Positions 23,643 to 31,827 of a stretch of DNA of 64,000 nt are shown in pieces. This DNA is from Aminivibrio pyruvatiphilus (lineage in GTDB: Bacteria > Synergistota > Synergistia > Synergistales > Aminobacteriaceae). The position numbers and the translations under genes were made by a program. The first letter of the stretch is position 1, and the number at the start of each line of letters is the position of its first letter. The stretch spans positions 18,993-82,992 of the forward strand of contig NZ_SORI01000006.1 in the NCBI RefSeq assembly GCF_004366815.1. The letters run 5' to 3'. The notes beneath the pieces are model-generated. The model made no database searches. It had not been told where the DNA came from and worked only from the letters and a program-made list of their open reading frames with translations.

Positions 23643-24653
23643 ATGCCCATGCGTATACCCTATGATGAAATGAAGGAGACTTTCGAAAAAATCCTCCTCA
23701 AGTACGGCTTCCCCGAAAAGACGGCTGCCCGGGCAGCCGTGATGTTCACCGACAACAGCTGCGACGGCGTCGCCTCCCACGGACTGAACCGTTTTCCCCG
23801 GGTTCTTTCCTATATTGCGAAGGGACACATCGACCCCCATGCCGAGCCTGCCCCTGAAGCCTCCTTCGGCGCCCTGGAGCGCTGGAACGGCAACCGGGGA
23901 ATGGGGTGCACCAACGCAGCGGCGGCCATGGACAGGGCCATGGAGCTCGCCGGGCAGTACGGCCTCGGGTGCGTTGCCCTTGGAAACACGAACCACTGGA
24001 TGAGAGGCGGATCCTACGGGTACCAGGCGGCGAAGGCGGGCTTCATGGCCTTCTGCTGGACCAATACCACGCCGAACATGCCCCCCTGGGGGGCGAAGGA
24101 ATGCCGGGTGGGAAACAATCCCCTGGTCATGGCCTTTCCCTGGAAGGACACTCCCGTGGTCATCGACGGCGCCCTGGCCCAGTACTCCTACGGCGCCCTC
24201 GACGGGTACAGGATGGCGGGAAAGCAGCTCCCCTTTCCCGGCGGGTACGACCGGGAGGGAAAGCTGACCACCGACCCGGCGGCCGTGCTGGAAACCTGGC
24301 GGGTTCTGCCCATCGGCTTCTGGAAGGGCTCGGGCTATTCCCTCGTGCTGGACCTCATCGGGTCGGTGCTGTCGAAGGGGAACTCGGTCCACCAGATCGG
24401 GAAACTCGGCGACGAGATCGCCGTGACCCAGGTCTTTCTCGCCTTTGACGTGGAAAATACCTCCGGAAAGGAATATGCCGAAACAGCGGCGGCGGCCATC
24501 CTGGAGGATTTCAGGAGTTCCGAGCCGGCGGAGCCGGGAGGAAGCTATTACTATCCGGGCGAAAAAGCGGCCCTCACCCGGAGGGAAAACCTCGGGAAGG
24601 GAATTCCCGTAGTGGAGGAAATCTGGAACGATCTGCTGAAGGAACTGAACTGA
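23643..24653 (+). CDS. yiaK: 2,3-diketo-L-gulonate reductase-like NAD(P)H dehydrogenase (YiaK family)
   Basis: A 336-residue member of the LDH2/malate/ureidoglycolate dehydrogenase family. It matches E. coli YiaK/DlgD closely in the blocks SHGLNRFPR, NHWMRGGSYG, MPPWGAKECR, NPLVMAFP, DGALAQYSYG and PIGFWKGSGYSLVLDLI. YiaK reduces 2,3-diketo-L-gulonate in ascorbate and rare-sugar-acid breakdown. The ATG at 23643 is preceded by GGAG; a GTG one codon earlier and an ATG two codons later are alternatives. As in E. coli yiaKLMNO, a TRAP transporter follows, but no kinase, epimerase or decarboxylase genes are present, so the in vivo substrate may be another 2-keto acid. Confidence 0.85.
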   Translation: MPMRIPYDEMKETFEKILLKYGFPEKTAARAAVMFTDNSCDGVASHGLNRFPRVLSYIAKGHIDPHAEPAPEASFGALERWNGNRGMGCTNAAAAMDRAMELAGQYGLGCVALGNTNHWMRGGSYGYQAAKAGFMAFCWTNTTPNMPPWGAKECRVGNNPLVMAFPWKDTPVVIDGALAQYSYGALDGYRMAGKQLPFPGGYDREGKLTTDPAAVLETWRVLPIGFWKGSGYSLVLDLIGSVLSKGNSVHQIGKLGDEIAVTQVFLAFDVENTSGKEYAETAAAAILEDFRSSEPAEPGGSYYYPGEKAALTRRENLGKGIPVVEEIWNDLLKELN

Positions 24654-24711
24654 CACCGGAAGCTCTTTGCGGCAATCCCGCAAAAATTCACATACGAAAG
24701 GGGTACCAAAC

Positions 24712-25710
24712 ATGAAGAAACCTGTTGTACTGCTCCTCGCTGCTGTACTTGCGCTCGTTTTCGTCCTGCCCGTGCAGGCGGCTCCCCTGAAGCTGGTGGC
24801 GGCCCATAACCAGACCTCCCAGGAGAATCCCTACCAGTACGGAATGCTGAAGTTCAAGGAAGTGGTCGAGAAACTCTCGAACGGCGAAATCTCCGTGGAC
24901 GTCCACGCCGGCACCATCGGCACCAACGAAGACGAGCTCGTGGAGAAGCTGAAGCTGGGCGCCGCCGACGTGGTGGTGGCCTCCCCCGGCTTCATGACGA
25001 AGATCGGCATTCCCGAGGTGGACCTGTTCTCCCTGCTGTACCTTTTCAACAGCTTCGACCACTGGGAGAAGGCCGTGGACGGCGAAGCCGGACAGACCCT
25101 CGCCAAAATCATCAACGAGAAGTCCAAGAACACCTTCCGTATCGCCGCCTACTGGTCAGCCGGCGTCCGGAACTACTACGGCAAGAAGCCAATCAACACC
25201 ATGGACGACCTGAAGGGCATGAAGATCCGCACCCAGATGTCCGGCGTCGTGGCCGATTTCTGGAAGCAGACCGGCGCCATCCCCACCCAGGTTGCCTGGG
25301 GAGAGCTGTACCAGGCCCTGCAGCAGGGCATTGTGGACTGCGCGGAGAACGACTACACCAACTTCAGCCTTCTTGACCACCACAAGACGGCCAACGGCAA
25401 GTTCATCACCGAGACGGAGCACGACTTCACCACCCGTTTCGTCCTCATGAACGGCAGGAAGTTCGACGGCCTCACCGACCAGCAGAAGGAATGGATCACC
25501 GAGGCCCTGAAGCAGGCCACCGCCGAGGAACGGCAGATCACCTACGGCATGCTCTCCAAGTCCAAGGAGAAGGTCATCGCCGACGGCGGCACCGTGAACT
25601 CCATCGACAAGGCTCCCTTCATCGCCATCGCCGTTCCCATCCAGGACAAGCTCGCCGAAAAACTGGGCATCCAGGATCTCGTGGAGAAGGTCCGCGCCGC
25701 CGGGAAATAG
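24712..25710 (+). CDS. yiaO: TRAP transporter substrate-binding protein (YiaO/DctP)
   Basis: A 332-residue periplasmic receptor. The start at ATG 24712 has AAGGGG 8 bases upstream and begins a clear signal peptide (MKKPVVLLLAAV..., cleavage near VQAAP); the open frame from 24667 lies upstream of that site. The DctP hallmarks are MKIRTQMS and the segment VAWGELYQALQQGIVDCAEN. It follows the yiaK-like gene by 58 bases. An intrinsic terminator after it probably lets most transcripts end before the permease genes. Confidence 0.9.
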   Translation: MKKPVVLLLAAVLALVFVLPVQAAPLKLVAAHNQTSQENPYQYGMLKFKEVVEKLSNGEISVDVHAGTIGTNEDELVEKLKLGAADVVVASPGFMTKIGIPEVDLFSLLYLFNSFDHWEKAVDGEAGQTLAKIINEKSKNTFRIAAYWSAGVRNYYGKKPINTMDDLKGMKIRTQMSGVVADFWKQTGAIPTQVAWGELYQALQQGIVDCAENDYTNFSLLDHHKTANGKFITETEHDFTTRFVLMNGRKFDGLTDQQKEWITEALKQATAEERQITYGMLSKSKEKVIADGGTVNSIDKAPFIAIAVPIQDKLAEKLGIQDLVEKVRAAGK

Positions 25711-25743
25711 AGCGGCACCCTGAAGCGAAAAATCCGATCTGTT

Positions 25744-25784
25744 CCCCGCGCTCCCGCCAGGGAGTGCGGGGAGTTCCTTTTTTT
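25744..25784 (+). terminator. Attenuating terminator between dctP and dctQ
   Basis: CCCCGCGCTCCC (25744-25755) pairs with GGGAGTGCGGGG (25760-25771) over a 4-base loop, with one mismatch, and is followed by AGTTCCTTTTTTT. It lies inside the operon, so read-through must supply DctQM while DctP is made in excess. Confidence 0.75.
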
Positions 25785-25830
25785 CGGAAGAGCCTGGTCC
25801 GCGGCAGGATTTCAAAAGAGGAGGAGAACC

Positions 25831-26316
25831 GTGAAAAAAAAGATCGAACTGCTGGTCCGCTTCCAGGAAACCCTGGGAATGGTCCTGCTCAGCATTTTCT
25901 TTCTGGCCATCCTGGTCCAGATCATCGCCCGCTATTCAGCCATACCGCTGCTCTGGACTGAAGAGCTGGCAAACTATTCCTTCATCTGGGCCGTCTTCAT
26001 GGGGGCTTCCGTCATGGTCCACTACAAGGCCCACTTTGCCTTCACCTTTTTCAGTGACAAATTCCGGGGGAAGAAGGGCGCCGTCTACGACGTCTTCATA
26101 TCCGCCGTTCTGCTCTGCTTCACCGTCCCCATGACCCTCTACGGAATTCGGGTGGTCATCGAGTTCTGGGACTACAACTGGATCACCCTCACGTGGGTCA
26201 AGATGGGGTATACATGGCTCTGCCTCCCCATCGCCGGAGGGGCCATGACGCTCTATCTGGCGGGCCACATCGCCGAGGATCTCAGGACGTTAAAGTCAGG
26301 GGAGGCCGTATCATGA
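25831..26316 (+). CDS. yiaM: TRAP transporter small permease (YiaM/DctQ)
   Basis: A 161-residue, four-helix protein. The start is GTG 25831 with GAGGAGG upstream. The DctQ pattern is visible as QIIARYSA then LLWTEELANYSFIWAVFMG. Its stop overlaps the dctM start (ATGA), so the two membrane subunits are translationally coupled. Confidence 0.88.
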   Translation: MKKKIELLVRFQETLGMVLLSIFFLAILVQIIARYSAIPLLWTEELANYSFIWAVFMGASVMVHYKAHFAFTFFSDKFRGKKGAVYDVFISAVLLCFTVPMTLYGIRVVIEFWDYNWITLTWVKMGYTWLCLPIAGGAMTLYLAGHIAEDLRTLKSGEAVS

Positions 26317-27596
26317 CAGCGTTTTTGATAATAGGTTCCTTCGTGTTGCTCATCACCCTCGGTGTTCCCATCGCCTTCGTCATCGGCATAATCTCCCTGG
26401 CAGGCATCTCCACCATCCCCTTTATCCCGAACCTCACAGTGTTCATGAAGATGTTCAACGGCCTCAACTCCTTCGTCCTCCTGGCCATCCCACTCTTTAT
26501 CCTGGCGGCGAACATCATGAACCACGGAAAGATCACCGAGATGCTCGTGAAATTCTGCATCGCCCTCACGGGAAGCGTGAGGGGAGGGCTGGCCCACGCC
26601 AATATCCTGGTTTCCATGATCTTCGCAGGTGTTTCCGGGTCGTCCCAGGCGGACACCGCCGGGGTCGGCAAGATGCTCATCCCTGCCATGATCAAGACCG
26701 GGTATGACAAGGAAAATTCCGTAGGCGTCACGGCGGCGTCATCCACCATCGGCGTCATCATCCCGCCGAGCATTCCCATGGTAGTCTATTCCGGCCTCAC
26801 CAACGCTTCCGTGGCCGCTCTCTTCATCGGGGGAATGGTTCCGGGAATCCTGGTCGGGCTTGTAATGATGCTCATCGTTCACATCCTCGGCGAGAGGAAA
26901 AATTTCCCCAGGTACGAGAAGGCGGCCCCCGGAGAAGTGGGCAGGCTCTTCAGGGAATCCTTTCCGGCCCTCCTGACGCCCCTCATCATTGTCGGAGGCA
27001 TCACCACCGGCTGGTATACCCCCACGGAGGCGGCGGCCTTCGCATCAGTGTACGCAATGCTCATCAGCCTTTTCTACTACAAGACCCTCAGGATCAGGGA
27101 AATGCCTGGAATCATCAAGGAGACCCTGAAGCTCAGCTCCCTGTCCCTCTTCGCGCTGGCCACGGCCAGCGCCCTGGGGGAACTGCTTGGCTATTACAAG
27201 GCGTCTGAGCATGTCGCGGGCTTTTTCGCCGCCCACGTGGGGAGTCCCGAGATGTTCATGCTCATCGTCATCGCCTTCTTCCTCTTCGTGGGGACCTTCA
27301 TGGACGCCATCCCCGCCATGATCCTCTTCATGCCGGTCATCCTGCCCTACGCCCTGAAGCTGGGCATTTCGTCGGTGCATCTCGGCGTGGTGGTGGTCAT
27401 GACCCTCGCGCTTGGCCTCGTGACGCCTCCCTACGGATTATGTCTTCTTATCGCCAGTTCCATTGCGGACCTTTCCATCGAGAAATCGTTCATCGGCGTG
27501 CTGCCCTACATTTCCGCCCTCATGATCATCATCCTTGTGGTGGCCATGTTCCCGAACGTGGCCTTCTTCCTTCCGAAGATGCTGGGACTCATGTAG
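26313..27596 (+). CDS. yiaN: TRAP transporter large permease (YiaN/DctM)
   Basis: A 427-residue, roughly 12-helix permease. The ATG at 26313 overlaps the dctQ stop; the longer open frame from 26193 lies within dctQ in another frame and is not real. Motifs: MIFAGVSGSSQADTAGVG, IGVIIPPSIPMVVYS, PTEAAAFASVYA and LGLVTPPYGLCL. By its place behind a YiaK-like gene it probably carries a sugar acid or keto acid. A strong terminator follows. Confidence 0.92.
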   Translation: MTAFLIIGSFVLLITLGVPIAFVIGIISLAGISTIPFIPNLTVFMKMFNGLNSFVLLAIPLFILAANIMNHGKITEMLVKFCIALTGSVRGGLAHANILVSMIFAGVSGSSQADTAGVGKMLIPAMIKTGYDKENSVGVTAASSTIGVIIPPSIPMVVYSGLTNASVAALFIGGMVPGILVGLVMMLIVHILGERKNFPRYEKAAPGEVGRLFRESFPALLTPLIIVGGITTGWYTPTEAAAFASVYAMLISLFYYKTLRIREMPGIIKETLKLSSLSLFALATASALGELLGYYKASEHVAGFFAAHVGSPEMFMLIVIAFFLFVGTFMDAIPAMILFMPVILPYALKLGISSVHLGVVVVMTLALGLVTPPYGLCLLIASSIADLSIEKSFIGVLPYISALMIIILVVAMFPNVAFFLPKMLGLM

Positions 27597-27616
27597 CGGG
27601 ATCACCATAAGAGACA

Positions 27617-27653
27617 GGGGAGGACGCCTTCGGACGTCCTCCCCTCTTTTTTT
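27617..27653 (+). terminator. Intrinsic terminator of the yiaK-TRAP operon
   Basis: GGGGAGGACG (27617-27626) and CGTCCTCCCC (27635-27644) form a perfect 10-bp stem followed by TCTTTTTTT. Confidence 0.9.
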
Positions 27654-27682
27654 GTACCTGTTTTCCGGAAAAGAGCCGCCCG

Positions 27683-28750
27683 TCAGTCGTACTGCCGTGC
27701 CGTCTCCTCGCCCCTCAGGACCCTGAAGGTTCCATCGGCAAGAGCCTTCATTTCGTCCTCTCCGGGGTAAATCTTCACCGGGGCGACAAAAGAGACCCTG
27801 CCTGCGATGAGGCCGGTGAACTCCTCGCTGTAGGCAAGACCGCCCGTGAGAATGACCGCGTCCACCTTTCCCTCCAGGACTGCCGCACAGGCTCCGATCT
27901 CCTTGGACACCTGGTAGGCCAGGGCCTCGAAGAGCAGCTTCGCCTTTTCGTCCCCCTCGGCCATTCGCCGCCGGACCTCCCGGAAGTCGCTGGTCCCGAG
28001 GTGGGCGACAATTCCGCCCCGGCCGGTGATCATCTTCAGCAGGGTCGGCTGGTCGTACCGGCCGCTGAAGGCGAGCCGCACAAGCCCGCCTGCGGGAAGG
28101 CTGCCCGCCCGTTCGGGGGAGAAGGGACCATCGCCGTCCAGGGCGTTGTTCACGTCGGTGACCCGCCCGTGGTCGTGGGCCCCCACGGAGATGCCGCCTC
28201 CCATGTGGGCAATGATGAAATTGCACTGTTCATAAGGCTTTCCAAGATCCGACGCCGCCCTTCGGGCCACGGACTTCTGGTTCAGGGCGTGGAAGATGGA
28301 CCGCCGCTCGATCTCCGGCAGGCCCGAGTACCGGGCGAGGGGCCCCAGCTCGTCCACCACCACGGGATCCACGATGAAGGCCTTCCTGCATCCTCCTTCG
28401 TGGGCAAGGCGCACCGCCAGGGGAGCACCGAGGTTGCTGGCATGGGCCCCCCACTTGCAGGACCGCACATCGGCGAGCATTTTGTCGTTCACTTCGTAGG
28501 TTCCGCTTTCAATGGGCCTCAGCAGCCCGCCTCTCCCCACGACGGCGTCGAGCTCAGTAAGGGCGGTTTCGTGAGCCCCGAGACACTTCCGTATCTCCCC
28601 GAGCCGGAATCCCTCCTGGTCGGGAATGGAGGCGAACTTCCCGATGACGTCCGTGTCGTACCGCTGGGTTTCGCTCCACAGCTCTTTGCCGTCCTCGAAG
28701 AGGGCGACCTTGGTGCTTGTGGAGCCGGGGTTCAGCGCAAGAACCTTCAT
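27683..28750 (-). CDS. buk: Butyrate kinase, copy 1
   Basis: A 355-residue acetokinase-family enzyme. It starts with the phosphate-binding NPGSTSTK and has VGRGGLLRPI and HMGGGISVGAHDHGRVTDVNNAL, which mark butyrate kinase rather than acetate kinase. It makes ATP from butyryl phosphate (or branched-chain acyl phosphate) and ADP. It is the last gene of a four-gene unit and starts 11 bases after ptb copy 1. In an amino-acid fermenter the acyl-CoA would come from glutamate, lysine or branched-chain amino acids. Confidence 0.93.
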   Translation of the reverse strand: MKVLALNPGSTSTKVALFEDGKELWSETQRYDTDVIGKFASIPDQEGFRLGEIRKCLGAHETALTELDAVVGRGGLLRPIESGTYEVNDKMLADVRSCKWGAHASNLGAPLAVRLAHEGGCRKAFIVDPVVVDELGPLARYSGLPEIERRSIFHALNQKSVARRAASDLGKPYEQCNFIIAHMGGGISVGAHDHGRVTDVNNALDGDGPFSPERAGSLPAGGLVRLAFSGRYDQPTLLKMITGRGGIVAHLGTSDFREVRRRMAEGDEKAKLLFEALAYQVSKEIGACAAVLEGKVDAVILTGGLAYSEEFTGLIAGRVSFVAPVKIYPGEDEMKALADGTFRVLRGEETARQYD

Positions 28751-28761
28751 GGCCGGCCGTC

Positions 28762-29691
28762 TTACTTCTGGAAATCGGACAGGGCGACGGCGGCGGCGAT
28801 GGAGAGAAGCTTCGCCCTGGCGGAGTCGGCCCTGCTGGTGAGCACGATGGGCGCCGACGCGCCGAGGATCAGGCCTGCGGTCTCGTTCTTCGAGAAGTAG
28901 ACGATGGCCTTGGCGAGCATGTTCCCCGCGTCGATGTTGGGGACGATGAAGACGTCGGCCTTGCCGGCCACGGGAGAGACGATGCCCTTGGTCTTCGCGG
29001 ACTCTTCGCTCACCGCATTGTCCAGGGCGAAGGGACCGTCCACGACGCAGTTCTTTATCTGGCCCCGGCGGTTCATCTGGGTGAGGGCGGCGGCGTCCAG
29101 GGTGGCGGGCATGTCGGGGTTCACCACTTCCACAGCGGCGAGTACGGCCACCTTGGGCTCGGCCACGCCGAAGGCCCTGGCCAGGTTCACCGTGTTCTGG
29201 GTGATGTCGGCCTTGGCGGCGAGGTCGGGGTACATATTGAAGGCGGCGTCGGACACGAAGAAGATCCGGTCGTACCCTTCAACGCTGTGGAAGTAGCAGT
29301 GGGAGATGGTGTTCTTGCCCTTCCGGAGCCCCACTTCCTTGTTGAGCATTGCCCTGAGGAAGTTGTTGGTGTGAATCTGCCCCTTCATGTAGATGTCGGC
29401 CTTCTTCGAGGACACCTGGGAGACGGCGGTGATGCCCATGGCGGGCTCGTCCCGCTCGTCAATGACCTCGTAGTTGGCGAGGTTCACGCCGGCCTGGTCG
29501 GCGGCGGCCTTGATCTTGTCCGCGTTGCCTACAAGAATGGCCTGGGCGAATCCGGCCTGCCTGGCCTCCTCGATGGCGGAGAGCAGCCCGGCCTCTTCGG
29601 CCATGGCTACGGAAATCTTCTTCGGGCCCTTTTCGGCGCCAATCTTCTTTGCATATTCAAGCAGCTGTGACAGTGAGCGGATCTGTTCCAT
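28762..29691 (-). CDS. ptb: Phosphate butyryltransferase, copy 1
   Basis: A 309-residue phosphate acyltransferase that turns butyryl-CoA (or related acyl-CoA) into acyl phosphate for butyrate kinase. Family blocks visible are MKGQIHTNNFLRAML, NPDMPATLDAAALTQMNRRGQI, DGPFALDNAVSEESAKTKGI and the C-terminal GAGAPIVLTSRADS-like segment. It is adjacent to buk copy 1 downstream and ptb copy 2 upstream (35 bases). Confidence 0.92.
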   Translation of the reverse strand: MEQIRSLSQLLEYAKKIGAEKGPKKISVAMAEEAGLLSAIEEARQAGFAQAILVGNADKIKAAADQAGVNLANYEVIDERDEPAMGITAVSQVSSKKADIYMKGQIHTNNFLRAMLNKEVGLRKGKNTISHCYFHSVEGYDRIFFVSDAAFNMYPDLAAKADITQNTVNLARAFGVAEPKVAVLAAVEVVNPDMPATLDAAALTQMNRRGQIKNCVVDGPFALDNAVSEESAKTKGIVSPVAGKADVFIVPNIDAGNMLAKAIVYFSKNETAGLILGASAPIVLTSRADSARAKLLSIAAAVALSDFQK

Positions 29692-29726
29692 TGAAAAATT
29701 CCTCCTCTGAAATTGGTCTGAATGGT

Positions 29727-30635
29727 TCAGCTCCGGGCAACTACGGCGCCCAGGGCGATTGAAAGCAGCTTGGTCTCCATGCTGTCGAAACGGCTGGTGA
29801 GGACGATGGGCTTCCGGGCCCCCAGGATGACCCCTGCGCCCTTGCCTCCTGTCATGTAGAGCAGCACCTTGCCCACGAAGTTCCCCGACTCGATGTCCGG
29901 GACCAGAAGCATGTCGGCGTTTCCGGCCACGGGGGAACTGATGCCCTTGATCTTCGCCGATTCCTCGCTCACAGCGTTGTCAAGCGCCAGGGGGCCGTCC
30001 ACGATGCATCCCCGGATCTGCCCCCGCTCGTTCATCTTCGCCAGGGCTGCGGCGTCCAGGGTGGCCTGCATGTCGGGGTTGACGGCCTCCACTGCGGCAA
30101 GGGCGGCGATCCTCGGCTGGGGAACACCTATTTTGTGATAGCACGCAACCGCGTTTTCTATGATCTTCGCCTTGGCGTTCAGATCGGGGTAGGTGTTCAT
30201 CCCCCCGTCGGAGATGCCGATGACCCGCCGGTTCATGGCAGGAATCTCGAAGAGGAAAAGATGGGAGAGAAGGGATCCTGTCCGGAGGCCCCATTCCTTG
30301 TCGAGGACCGCCTTGAGAAGGGTGGATGTCTTCACGAGCCCCTTCATGAGAAGGTCCGCCTCGCCGGAGGAGACCATCCGGACGCTCAGCTCCACCGCCT
30401 TTTCTTCGTTCTTCTCATCCACGATGTCGACCCCGGAGAGATCACACCCGTCATTCTCGGCGAGGGCACGGATTCTGGAGCCGTCGCCGACGAGCACCGT
30501 CTTCACCACTCCCTCCCGGCCTGCCCGGGCGACGGCGGCCAGGGCGTCGTCACCGTAGGGGCAGGCGAGGGCGAGGGTCATGGGCCGCCCCTTCCTGCTT
30601 TCTTCAAGGAGAAAATCCAGTTTCTGCATGGTCAT
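29727..30635 (-). CDS. ptb: Phosphate butyryltransferase, copy 2
   Basis: A 302-residue paralogue of the neighbouring ptb with the same blocks (MKGLVKTSTLLKAVL, NPDMQATLDAAALAKMNERGQI, GPLALDNAVSEESAKIKGI). The ATG at 30635 overlaps the stop of buk copy 2 (ATGA) with GGGAGG 9 bases upstream; the frame extends to 30677 inside buk. The second ATG two codons later is possible. The differences from copy 1 around the acyl pocket suggest another chain-length or branching preference, which I cannot verify. Confidence 0.9.
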   Translation of the reverse strand: MTMQKLDFLLEESRKGRPMTLALACPYGDDALAAVARAGREGVVKTVLVGDGSRIRALAENDGCDLSGVDIVDEKNEEKAVELSVRMVSSGEADLLMKGLVKTSTLLKAVLDKEWGLRTGSLLSHLFLFEIPAMNRRVIGISDGGMNTYPDLNAKAKIIENAVACYHKIGVPQPRIAALAAVEAVNPDMQATLDAAALAKMNERGQIRGCIVDGPLALDNAVSEESAKIKGISSPVAGNADMLLVPDIESGNFVGKVLLYMTGGKGAGVILGARKPIVLTSRFDSMETKLLSIALGAVVARS

Positions 30636-31726
30636 GCCTTTTCGCCTCCCGAAATAAACCGGCCATAGATTTTGCATTCCTCTTCACCGCGGAGAACCCG
30701 GAGGGCCCCTTCCGCGAGGGCGGGCATTTCATCCTCACCGGGGTAGACCAGCACCGGGGCTATCCACTGGACCCTTTTCTGCACGGCGGCAACGAAGTCG
30801 CTGTCGAAGGCCACTCCCCCGGTGAAGAGGATGGCGTCAACCCTGCCGGAAAGGACCGCGGCCTGGGCCCCGATCTCCTTCGCAATGCCGTAGGCCATGG
30901 CGTCCAGGGCTTCCCTTGCACGCTCGTCGCCTCCGGCGGCCATGGCTTTCACTTCCCTGACATCCGACGTTCCTGTATAGGCCATGAGTCCCCCCCTGCC
31001 GACCATTTTCCGGAGCATGTCCTTTTCCGTCATGCTTTCGCCGAAGCACATCCGGACAAGATCCCCCGCGGGAAGGCCTCCCGCTCTTTCGGGAGAGAAG
31101 GGGCCGAACTCGTTGGCGTTGTTCAGGTCGGTCATCCGCCCCTTTTCGTGGGCGCAGACGGTGATGCCCCCGCCGATGTGGGCCACGACGAAGTTCAGTT
31201 CGTCCCATGGCTTCCCGAGGTCCTTCGCGGCCCGGCGCACCGTGGCCTTGATGTTGAGGGCGTGGCCCAGGGAGACCTTCGGCAGTTCCGGCAGGCCGGT
31301 GACCTTTGCCACGGGGTTCATTTCGTCCACCGCCACGGGGTCCACAATGAAGGCGGGAATGTTCCGGGGACGGCAGATGGCGTCGGCAAGGATACCCCCG
31401 AGGTTGGAGGCGTGCTCCCAGGGCTTGCCCATGCGGAGGCGCTTCAGCAGCGCGTCGTCCACGGCGTAGGTTCCGCCGGGGATGGGCTCCACGAGGCCGC
31501 CCCGGCCCGCCACCGCAGACAGTTCGTCAAAGGATGCTTCGTGGGAGGCCAGGGCCTCCTCTATGGTCCCGAGGCGGAAGGAAAACTGGTCGGCCACGGA
31601 GGGGAAGGCGGCGAGGGCGTCGGGGTCGTGGCGGACTGTTTCCCTCCATACTTCCGTGCCGTCGGAATACCATGCGATTTTTGTGCTGGTGGAACCGGGA
31701 TTGATAGCAAGGATCTGAAAGGCCAT
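30632..31726 (-). CDS. buk: Butyrate kinase, copy 2
   Basis: A 364-residue butyrate kinase with NPGSTSTK, VAGRGGLVEPIPGGTY and HIGGGITVCAHEKGRMTDLNNAN. It is the first gene of the buk-ptb-ptb-buk unit, so the two pairs are in mirror order rather than a simple tandem duplication. GGGGAGG precedes the ATG. A TATAAT box lies at 31798-31803 on the minus strand, but I see no good -35 for it. Confidence 0.92.
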   Translation of the reverse strand: MAFQILAINPGSTSTKIAWYSDGTEVWRETVRHDPDALAAFPSVADQFSFRLGTIEEALASHEASFDELSAVAGRGGLVEPIPGGTYAVDDALLKRLRMGKPWEHASNLGGILADAICRPRNIPAFIVDPVAVDEMNPVAKVTGLPELPKVSLGHALNIKATVRRAAKDLGKPWDELNFVVAHIGGGITVCAHEKGRMTDLNNANEFGPFSPERAGGLPAGDLVRMCFGESMTEKDMLRKMVGRGGLMAYTGTSDVREVKAMAAGGDERAREALDAMAYGIAKEIGAQAAVLSGRVDAILFTGGVAFDSDFVAAVQKRVQWIAPVLVYPGEDEMPALAEGALRVLRGEEECKIYGRFISGGEKA

Positions 31727-31827
31727 GGCTCGTTCCTCCCCTTTGTGCAGCGAATCCTGTCTAAAGTTTTCTGATTCCGCATGTCGAAACTGAACTTATT
31801 ATACAGTATATCCTTTTTTCGGGACAC

